A stretch of DNA of 64,000 nucleotides from JABSQH01 sp039177505 (lineage in GTDB: Bacteria; Actinomycetota; Acidimicrobiia; Acidimicrobiales; Ilumatobacteraceae). Below, one piece after another: positions 54,468 through 61,617 of this stretch; within the stretch, counting starts at the first letter, position 1, and each line of letters begins with the position of its first letter. The translations under genes and the position numbers were made by a program. The notes beneath the pieces are model-generated. The model saw nothing but the letters and a program-made list of their open reading frames with translations. It had not been told where the DNA came from and made no database searches. The DNA lies in assembly GCA_039177505.1 (NCBI GenBank), contig JBCDFR010000013.1, forward strand, positions 1 through 64,000, in the 5' to 3' direction.

Positions 54468-55813
54468 GCGGCACCCCCGAACGCGATGAGCAGGCGTATT
54501 TCGATGCGCTCATCAGCGATGCCACCGGTCGTCTCGTCGGCGATGAGGTGCTGCTCGCCACACTGACCGGTGAATGCACCGACTTCATCCGCCTGAACAA
54601 CACCGACGTCCGCCAGGCCGGGACCATCGAGCAACGGCGTCTCTCGCTCGATCTCGTCGAGGGCCGCCGCCACACCGCCGGCTCGACCCAGCTCACGGGG
54701 GTGACCGATGCCGACCGACATCGCATCGATGAGTTGGTGACGACGTTGCGGGCCCAGCGGGCACATGTCGGCGACGATCCGTACCTGCTGTACAACACCG
54801 ACCCGGTTTCGACGGAACGAACCGAGGCCGGCACCGTACCCGACGCCGATGCGGCACTCGCTGATCTGCGCACGGTCGGGAAGGGCAAAGACCTCGTCGG
54901 CATATATGCGGCCGGCAACACCTTCAGCGGATTCGCCAACAGCCTTGGTCAACGCAATTGGTTCGAGTCGTCGACGTTCAATCTCGACTGGTGCTTTTAT
55001 CTGCGCGCCGACAAGGCGGCCAAGAACTTGTACGCCGGCTTCGACTGGGACGACGACACCTTCGCCCGCAAGGTCGAGTGGTCGTCGCGCCAGCTCGACG
55101 CACTGCGCCGCGACCCGATCGAGCTCGCACCGGGCGACTACCGCACGTACCTGGCGCCGCGGGCAATGGAGGAGCTTGTGTCGCTGTGGGGGTATTACGG
55201 CGCATTTGGCCGACGCGCCCATGAGACACGGCAGTCGCCGCTCCTCAAGATGGTCGCCGGGGACGAGCGCTTTGCCGCGGCGGTGACGATCCTCGAGGAC
55301 ACCGCCGGTGGCGTCGCCCCGAACTTCCAGGCAGAGGGTTTCTTGCGCCCCGACCAGGTGACCCTGGTCGATGCTGGAAGGTACGCCGACACCCTCGTAT
55401 CGCCGCGCTCGGCCCAGGAATTCGGCGTCGACACGAACGGCGCCACAATCGGCGAATACCCCGAGTCGTTGGCGATCGCCCCGGGCGACGTGCCGACCGA
55501 CGGCGTCGACGACGCGCTCGGCACGGGGCTGTACGTCGGCAACCTCTGGTACACCAACTTCTCCGACCGTATGGCCTGCCGCACGACCGGCATGACGCGC
55601 TTCGCCACCTTCTGGATGGAGAACGGCGACATCGTCGCACCGATTGGCGTCCTGCGCTTCGACGACACCGCGTTCCACCTCCTCGGAGACCGCCTCGAAG
55701 GACTCACCGATACCTCAGAGTTGCTGCTCGACCCGTCGACCTACGTCGAACGATCGACGGCCAGCGCACGGATGCCCGGCGCTGTCGTCGACGGCATGCG
55801 ATTCGTGCTCTAG
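54464..55813 (+). CDS. tldE: TldE/PmbA-family subunit
   Basis: 449 residues, homologous to TldD but without the HExxxH site, as expected for the non-catalytic partner. Seen: the N-terminal FIRLNNTDVRQAGTIEQ block (about 40-57), the NSLGQRNWFESSTF middle and the GLYVGNLWYTNFSDRMACRT end part. It starts inside the tldD stop (ATGA). No obvious peptide precursor gene is next to the pair. Confidence 0.93.
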   Translation: MSGTPERDEQAYFDALISDATGRLVGDEVLLATLTGECTDFIRLNNTDVRQAGTIEQRRLSLDLVEGRRHTAGSTQLTGVTDADRHRIDELVTTLRAQRAHVGDDPYLLYNTDPVSTERTEAGTVPDADAALADLRTVGKGKDLVGIYAAGNTFSGFANSLGQRNWFESSTFNLDWCFYLRADKAAKNLYAGFDWDDDTFARKVEWSSRQLDALRRDPIELAPGDYRTYLAPRAMEELVSLWGYYGAFGRRAHETRQSPLLKMVAGDERFAAAVTILEDTAGGVAPNFQAEGFLRPDQVTLVDAGRYADTLVSPRSAQEFGVDTNGATIGEYPESLAIAPGDVPTDGVDDALGTGLYVGNLWYTNFSDRMACRTTGMTRFATFWMENGDIVAPIGVLRFDDTAFHLLGDRLEGLTDTSELLLDPSTYVERSTASARMPGAVVDGMRFVL

Positions 55814-55919
55814 CGCCACCGGCGCGAGGTGCTATTCCGATATCAGAGGGCCGCCCCTATCTCGAACGTCGACCGTCTGACAGCGGTGTCCCATGGCCGT
55901 GTGAGGCAGAGTGGGGCAC

Positions 55920-57359
55920 ATGGACGAGCTGCATTGGACGTCGGCGACCGACATGGCGGCGGCGATCGCCAAGCGAGATGTGGCGAGCCGTGAAGTGCTC
56001 GACCACCTCGTGCGCCGGATCGACGCGCTCGACGGGTCGACCAATGCGGTCGTGACCCGCGACATCGAACGCGCAGTTGCGGCGGCCACCGCCGCCGACG
56101 AGCAGGCCGCTCGGGCTGACGACCTTCCGCCCTTGCACGGCGTGCCGATGACGATCAAGGACTCGTTTCAGACGGCCGGATGCACCACGACCTCGGGGGC
56201 TCCGGAACTTGCCGAGTTCGTCCCCGACGTCGACGCGGCACCGGTCGCTCGACTGCGTGAGGCGGGCGCGATCCCGTTCGCCAAGACCAATCTCCCGATC
56301 TACGCCGGTGATATCCAGAGCTTCAACGAGGTGTTCGGCACCACCAACAATCCGTTCGATGAGACGCGCACGTGTGGTGGCTCATCGGGAGGCTCGGCGG
56401 CGGCGTTGGCCATGGGGTTCACACCAATCGAGCTCGGCAGCGACATCGCCGGATCGATCCGCACGCCGTCGGCATGGTGTGGCGTCGTCGGCCACAAACC
56501 GACGTTCGGCATCGTCCCTGCTCATGGCCAGATTCCAGGACCGCCCGGGACGTTGAGCCAGGCCGACCTGGCCGTCGCCGGGCCAATGGCCCGCACGGTC
56601 GACGACCTCGAAGTGGCGCTCGATGTATTGGCCGGTCCCGACCGCTGGAACGCGCCTGCGTGGCGGCTCGAGCTGCCGCCACCACGGGCCACAACGCTCG
56701 GCGAACTTCGTCTGGGCGCCTGGATCGACGACGACGCCTGCCCGGTCGACAAGGACACCGCAACGACACTCGCGGGTTTGGTCGAATCGCTGCGCGGCGC
56801 GGGCGCGACGGTGGACGACACGGCGCGGCCATTCACGCTCGACAAAGCGTGGGCGGTGTTCTCGGGCCTGCTCTTCGCGGCGCTGTCGGGCGGGCATCCG
56901 AAAGACAAGATCGAACACCTGGCGGCTGACCCTGACGCTTCCCCACTCGGCGACGCCAAGCGGCTCACCGCTGCGCGCCATCGTGACTGGTTGAGTCTGC
57001 ACGAGCGGCGGCTGCAAATGCGGGCGCGCTGGGAGGAGTTGTTCGAGCGATTCGACGCGCTGCTGCTTCCTGCGCAGCCGCGCTCGGCCATCACCCACGA
57101 CCACAGCGATCCGCAGTGGGGGCGCACGGTCGACATCGGTGGCTCCGAGCGGCCATATACCGATCTGTTTCGGTGGATCGCGCCAGCGGGGCTGGCCTTG
57201 CTCCCAGCCACAGTGGTGCCGGTCGGTGTGGGCAGCGACGGCTTGCCGATCGCCGTTCAGATCGTCGGGCCACACCTCGAGGACCGCACGCCGCTGCAGG
57301 TCGCCCGCCTTATCAGCGAACTCACCGGCGGCTGCCCCCGCCCCGTTGGAGCAACCTGA
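55920..57359 (+). CDS. Amidase signature family enzyme
   Basis: 479 residues. Complete Ser-Ser-Lys site: Lys80 in MTIKDSF, cis-Ser155 in GGSSGGSAAA, nucleophile Ser179 in GSDIAGSIRTP. It hydrolyses an amide bond; it is not GatA, because no GatB or GatC is nearby and the C-terminal part differs. ATG 55920 is used; a GTG three codons earlier is possible. Confidence 0.92.
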   Translation: MDELHWTSATDMAAAIAKRDVASREVLDHLVRRIDALDGSTNAVVTRDIERAVAAATAADEQAARADDLPPLHGVPMTIKDSFQTAGCTTTSGAPELAEFVPDVDAAPVARLREAGAIPFAKTNLPIYAGDIQSFNEVFGTTNNPFDETRTCGGSSGGSAAALAMGFTPIELGSDIAGSIRTPSAWCGVVGHKPTFGIVPAHGQIPGPPGTLSQADLAVAGPMARTVDDLEVALDVLAGPDRWNAPAWRLELPPPRATTLGELRLGAWIDDDACPVDKDTATTLAGLVESLRGAGATVDDTARPFTLDKAWAVFSGLLFAALSGGHPKDKIEHLAADPDASPLGDAKRLTAARHRDWLSLHERRLQMRARWEELFERFDALLLPAQPRSAITHDHSDPQWGRTVDIGGSERPYTDLFRWIAPAGLALLPATVVPVGVGSDGLPIAVQIVGPHLEDRTPLQVARLISELTGGCPRPVGAT

Positions 57360-57367
57360 CGCGGCGG

Positions 57368-57414
57368 TCCGCCGTGCCGACGTACAGTGAGGCCGAGCCG
57401 ATCAGAACAGCCGG
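57368..57414. repeat. 47-bp direct repeat, copy 1
   Basis: 46 of 47 bases match copy 2 at 57461-57507 (difference at the ninth base). Period 93 bp. Each copy holds TACAGT, which fits the -10 pattern used elsewhere in the window. Confidence 0.85.
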
Positions 57415-57423
57415 CGGCGCGAC

Positions 57424-57444
57424 CGCCAGGGAGCCCGCCTGGCG
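57424..57444. repeat. Inverted repeat between the two 47-bp copies
   Basis: CGCCAGG and CCTGGCG, 7 bp apart, a small hairpin about 120 bp before the next gene. It could end transcription from the amidase gene. Confidence 0.4.
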
Positions 57445-57460
57445 CGAGGCCGTCCAGACG

Positions 57461-57507
57461 TCCGCCGTACCGACGTACAGTGAGGCCGAGCCGATCAGAA
57501 CAGCCGG
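57461..57507. repeat. 47-bp direct repeat, copy 2
   Basis: Second copy, 57 bp before the ATG at 57564. Its TACAGT lies at 57476-57481, a possible promoter for the downstream gene. Confidence 0.85.
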
Positions 57508-57563
57508 TGACACCCCCTTGTCAGGAGCGGGAACGTACCCGATCAACGACAAGGAGCGGCTCC

Positions 57564-58001
57564 ATGAAGGTGCTCATCGCAACCGCAGAACTGCAAGACA
57601 CGGTGCCCGGCGACTTCAGCCGGACGCTCGAGGGCGAGTTGGTCACCGCTGTCGCAACCGAGTGCGACGACGAACAGTGCTGCTGTGCTCGAGGCTTCCC
57701 CGGCCTGGTGAGCGGAGGTTCGACGACCACCGCGATGGTCGTCGAACGGTCAAGACTGACCATCGACGACGTGCGCGACGCCGTCACCGGGTTCATCGAG
57801 CGCAGCGGCTGGGTGGAACTCCTCACCGATGCGACCGACCAGGCCGCCGATCCCGAGCAAGCGATCGGGTTGGGGATCGCTGAGTTGGTGGACGAACACG
57901 TCGAGATGATCCTTGAGGTCGGCGCCCGTTTTCGTGAGGGCACGGTGGTGGCACGGTCGGGCACCGCGATCTACGAGCGGGCGATCCGCCAGGCTGCTTG
58001 A
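57564..58001 (+). CDS. Conserved hypothetical protein with CxxxCCC cluster
   Basis: 145 residues. Start MKVLIATAELQDTVPGDF, then a Cys-rich stretch ECDDEQCCCARGFPGL (about 31-46), and a helical second half (EHVEMILEVGARFREG). AAGGAG lies 7 nt before the ATG. I know similar actinobacterial proteins of unknown function but no name I trust. The clustered Cys may bind a metal. Preceded by the repeat pair. Confidence 0.75.
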   Translation: MKVLIATAELQDTVPGDFSRTLEGELVTAVATECDDEQCCCARGFPGLVSGGSTTTAMVVERSRLTIDDVRDAVTGFIERSGWVELLTDATDQAADPEQAIGLGIAELVDEHVEMILEVGARFREGTVVARSGTAIYERAIRQAA

Positions 58002-58021
58002 GCGAGCCCACCTACGGCCGG

Positions 58022-58027
58022 TACGGT
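58022..58027 (+). promoter_or_regulatory. -10 box TACGGT, leaderless-type
   Basis: Ends 11 nt before the ATG at 58039. Confidence 0.35.
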
Positions 58028-58038
58028 CTGGGACCACC

Positions 58039-58236
58039 ATGAAGAAGCTGTTCGTTCTCATCGCCATCATCGGTGCCGTCGCCGCCATCGCCAACGCGCT
58101 GCGCAAGGACGACCTGAACAACGACATCGACCGGGCAACCTCGTCGATGGGTGGTGGGTCGACGCCGAGCCCGGTGCCATCGGCAGACGGTGCCAACGAG
58201 ACACCGGCCGGCGCCGACGACGCCGCCACTGACTGA
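58039..58236 (+). CDS. Very small membrane-anchored protein
   Basis: 65 residues: Lys-Lys start, one hydrophobic helix (about 4-20) and a Ser/Pro/Asp-rich soluble tail. Could also be a secreted peptide with an uncleaved signal. No family recognised. Confidence 0.6.
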   Translation: MKKLFVLIAIIGAVAAIANALRKDDLNNDIDRATSSMGGGSTPSPVPSADGANETPAGADDAATD

Positions 58237-58309
58237 ACGCAACCGCGCTCGAGCGAGGACGATCGCTCAGCGACGGGCTTCACCGAACAAGCCTGCCCGT
58301 GTGGATCGA

Positions 58310-61039
58310 CTAAATGATCTCCGGTTTGCCGCGGCGACGGCGGACAACGTTGCGTGCCGGTGTGCGTACGGCTTCGAGGCCAAGGTAGAACGCAGGGAAC
58401 GCGAGCAGGACGAGGAATGTCGAGCTGACGAGCCCGCCGATCAGAGTGAATCCAAGCGACTCCCAGAACGGGTCGCTCAACGCCAACGGAAGCAGGCCGA
58501 CCACGGTGGTCAACGTCGTTGCAATCAGCGGCCTGAAACGGCGCGTCACCGCCTCCTGAATGGCCTCGCCTGACGTGGCACCACTTCGCCGAGCCCGGTT
58601 CGCGGCATCGACCAGCAGGATCGTGTTGTTCACGGCTACGCCGATCAGGGCGATGAAGCCAACGGTGACGAGGAAACTCAACGGGTTGTCGGTCGCGGAC
58701 AGCAGCGTGAACACACCAAAGAAGCTGAACGGGATCGCCAAGAAGATCAACAACGACTGGGCGAGCGACCGGAACTGCACCGTGATCACGACCAGCATCA
58801 AAATCAGTGCGACGATCCCGGCCACGCCAAGTGCGGCGAAGTCGTCCTGGTTGTCGGACTCTGCGCCGAAGTCGAAGTCGAGGGCGTTCGGGGCAAGTCC
58901 GAGCGCTTCGAGCTCGTCGGGCGGGTACAACTCGGCGACGTAGTCTTCGGTGGCGTTGAGGTTGCTCGTGACGTTGTCGTTGTCGTACTGGGCACGTACC
59001 TCGAGATACCGACCGCCGTCGCTGCGGGCGATCAATCCGTCGGTCGACACGACAGCGTCGAGGACGGTGACCGTGGTCCCGCCAGCACGGAGTTCGAGGC
59101 CGATCAGTTCCGAGCGGATGTCGTCGGCCAGTTCCTGACCAGCCGCGACGGTGGACGCCTCGACCTCGATCTGGACCGCGAACGGGTACTCGACGGCGGG
59201 CGGGCCGTTCTCCTGCTGGACCACGTTGACCCGAACGCCATCGATGGCATCGGCCCGTTCTTCGATCTCGTCGACCAATGTCGGAGCGGTCGGACGCGAT
59301 CCGATCGGCGTCAATGCGATCGAGTTCTCGAGCACGCGTTCGTTCCCGCGCAGGTATTGCGAGCGATCGAAGTCGTCTCCCAACACGTCGAGCACGATCG
59401 CATCGATTTCGTCGGCGATCAGCTCGGCTTCCTCGATCGTCGTGCCCGGGTCGAATTCGGCGTCGACGGCGATGCCGGTCGAGTCCTTGCCTGTGGGGAA
59501 GATCGAAAAGCCCAGGCTGCCGGCGATGCTGCCGGCGGCGACGATCATGGCGACGGCGAACGCGGCAAGACCCCAGCCGACCGCCCAGCCCTTGGCGCCG
59601 TTCCCGGAGGGATACCCGGCAAGGCGACCGGCCGCCTGGGCAGCTCGTCGTTCGAAGCGGGCGATCGGGTTGCGCGACGGCTTGCTGGCGACGAGAAACC
59701 GTCGCGCGATCGCCGGAATGAACACGATCGAGAACAAGAACGACATCAGCAGCGTGATGATCACCGTCGTCGGGATCGGCCGGATGAACTCACCCAGAAT
59801 TCCCCCGACGAACAGCATCGGCGAAAACACGACCACCGTCGTCAGCGTGCCTGCGAACGATGCGGAGCCGACTCGATCGATGGCGGCCCGGATCACGCCC
59901 ACCGGCGTGTCGGCTTCTTTCTTGTTGGCATCAATGGACTCGGAGATCACGATCGCGTCGTCGACGATCAACCCCAGCGTGAGGATCAATCCGAACAACG
60001 TGATCGTGTTGAGCGAGAAGCCCACACCCCACAACCCGATTAATGCCCCCATCAGCACGAGACCCATGAACCCAGCCGTCATAAGCGCGACCCGCCAACC
60101 GATCAAGATCAAGCTGACGAGAGCCACCGCCGCCAAGCCGGTGAGGAGGTTGTTGGTGAGCGACGACAACTGCTGACGCACGCCGATGGCGAAGTCGGCG
60201 GTGACCGAAGCCTCATACCCGTCGGAGAGGACGACGTCGTCGGCGGTGATCAGCGATTCGAGCTCGTCGCTGAACTCGAGGACGTCGAGGCTCGAACCCT
60301 CGGCACGCACGATGCCGATGGCGATGGCGTTCTCGTAGTCCCCGCCGTCGAACGCCACGCGCGTGTAGCGCGTGATCCGCTCTTCCTCGACGCCGGTGTC
60401 GGGATCGAATCCATCGGTGACAAGATCACGCGCCTCGGCGGCCTCGATCGACGAGGCGGTCTCGAGATCAGCGGCGAGGAGCTCCGCTTGGGCTTGCAGT
60501 TCTTGTGGCGTCGCTTGAGGCGGGCCGGTGACGGAGATCAGCGCGTCGAACTGCCCGACGAACTTGGCCGCGTTGACCGGGTTGTACTGGACCTCGACGC
60601 CCTCGGGGAGCGGGACGTCGAGCGCTGCGAGTGTGGCGGTACCCGTGTTGGAGTCGATCGAGCTCTCGAACTCGACGACCACACCAAACGAGCTGGGGAA
60701 CGCCTCGGTATCGACCGCCTCGACACCCTCGACGGCGAGAAACGCCTCGGTGAGTGGGGCGACCGCCTCCTGGTCCACCTGCTCTGCGTCGTCGACGAAC
60801 CAGGTGCCCGAGACAACCGAAATCGGCGTGTTGATGGGCGGGAATCCCTCTCGGGCGAGACCAAAGGTGTACGCGGAGATTCCAACGATCACGATCACAA
60901 CAAGGATCCCGACCGTCGCTTTCCATTGCTTGGTCGCGGTAACAGCGATCGACGTGATGATCGACCGCTTCTGCGGCGGCTGGTTCGACGGTGGTGGGGA
61001 GGGGACGAGTTCGGGTTCGAGTTCGGTGTCGGTGGCCAT
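58310..61039 (-). CDS. RND superfamily transporter (AcrB/HAE1-like permease)
   Basis: 909 residues, twelve membrane helices in two halves, each with a large outer loop. Proton relay Asp pair in GLILTLGLIVDDAIVISES (helix 4) and the matching GVAVNNTILLVDAANRARR in helix 10. It is shorter than E. coli AcrB (about 1050). No membrane-fusion protein or outer-membrane channel gene is nearby, so it may work alone. ATG 61039 is chosen. Confidence 0.9.
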   Translation of the reverse strand: MATDTELEPELVPSPPPSNQPPQKRSIITSIAVTATKQWKATVGILVVIVIVGISAYTFGLAREGFPPINTPISVVSGTWFVDDAEQVDQEAVAPLTEAFLAVEGVEAVDTEAFPSSFGVVVEFESSIDSNTGTATLAALDVPLPEGVEVQYNPVNAAKFVGQFDALISVTGPPQATPQELQAQAELLAADLETASSIEAAEARDLVTDGFDPDTGVEEERITRYTRVAFDGGDYENAIAIGIVRAEGSSLDVLEFSDELESLITADDVVLSDGYEASVTADFAIGVRQQLSSLTNNLLTGLAAVALVSLILIGWRVALMTAGFMGLVLMGALIGLWGVGFSLNTITLFGLILTLGLIVDDAIVISESIDANKKEADTPVGVIRAAIDRVGSASFAGTLTTVVVFSPMLFVGGILGEFIRPIPTTVIITLLMSFLFSIVFIPAIARRFLVASKPSRNPIARFERRAAQAAGRLAGYPSGNGAKGWAVGWGLAAFAVAMIVAAGSIAGSLGFSIFPTGKDSTGIAVDAEFDPGTTIEEAELIADEIDAIVLDVLGDDFDRSQYLRGNERVLENSIALTPIGSRPTAPTLVDEIEERADAIDGVRVNVVQQENGPPAVEYPFAVQIEVEASTVAAGQELADDIRSELIGLELRAGGTTVTVLDAVVSTDGLIARSDGGRYLEVRAQYDNDNVTSNLNATEDYVAELYPPDELEALGLAPNALDFDFGAESDNQDDFAALGVAGIVALILMLVVITVQFRSLAQSLLIFLAIPFSFFGVFTLLSATDNPLSFLVTVGFIALIGVAVNNTILLVDAANRARRSGATSGEAIQEAVTRRFRPLIATTLTTVVGLLPLALSDPFWESLGFTLIGGLVSSTFLVLLAFPAFYLGLEAVRTPARNVVRRRRGKPEII

Positions 61040-61143
61040 CGATCTCTCGTGGGGGGGAGGGGGGTTGGTGAACACCGGTGGCGCGGCGTTCGTTAGGTAT
61101 CCGGCACAACCAGTCGTGGCGGATGGGCGCCGGTGTCGTCAGG

Positions 61144-61614
61144 TTACCGCGGCGGCTCGCAGGCGGCTCCCGACTGGAGCGCCGCCAGCAGGCCTGCGGG
61201 ATCGTCGGTACCGATGCGGAAAACCCGATCATTCATCAGTCGCAACTCGACCGCGTCACGGCCCCACACGTTGTACATCGAGCCATGCGGAATCCACCTG
61301 ATCCCCCACCCGTACCACCACGAGTTCCGAACCTGCGACGCGCTCCGCAGGTCCGTCAGCTCGATGACACGGGTCGGCCAGCCCCATCCGAACGTTGCTT
61401 CGACTCGGCGATCGTCGACGGACACCCTCAGCCGGGCCATCGCCGCCATCACGATCCCGACCAGCAAGAACGTCGCGACGGCGAGGGAGACGAACTGCAC
61501 CGAGAGGCCGTCGCCCATCGCCGCGATGGCCAGCGAGACCACGAACGCGGCGCCCAAGACCAACAATCCGACGTACGACGTCTGTGTGCGTTCATACTGC
61601 GCCGGCGCGGCCAT
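61144..61614 (-). CDS. Two-helix membrane protein with PH-like domain
   Basis: 156 residues: two hydrophobic helices (about 15-32 and 38-60), then a beta-rich cytoplasmic part (RVSVDDRRVEATFGWGWPTR, VRNSWWYGWGIRWIPHG) resembling bacterial PH or DUF3093-type domains. Three bases separate its ATG from the nrdJ stop, so it is in the same operon. Role unknown. Confidence 0.72.
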   Translation of the reverse strand: MAAPAQYERTQTSYVGLLVLGAAFVVSLAIAAMGDGLSVQFVSLAVATFLLVGIVMAAMARLRVSVDDRRVEATFGWGWPTRVIELTDLRSASQVRNSWWYGWGIRWIPHGSMYNVWGRDAVELRLMNDRVFRIGTDDPAGLLAALQSGAACEPPR

Positions 61615-61617
61615 GGC

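Noticed and set aside
55920..57359. GatA subunit of the tRNA amidotransferase
   Set aside because: No gatB or gatC nearby, and the C-terminal part does not fit; kept as a general amidase.
57368..57507. Short CRISPR array
   Set aside because: Only two copies, with 47-bp units and 46-bp gap, and no cas genes nearby.
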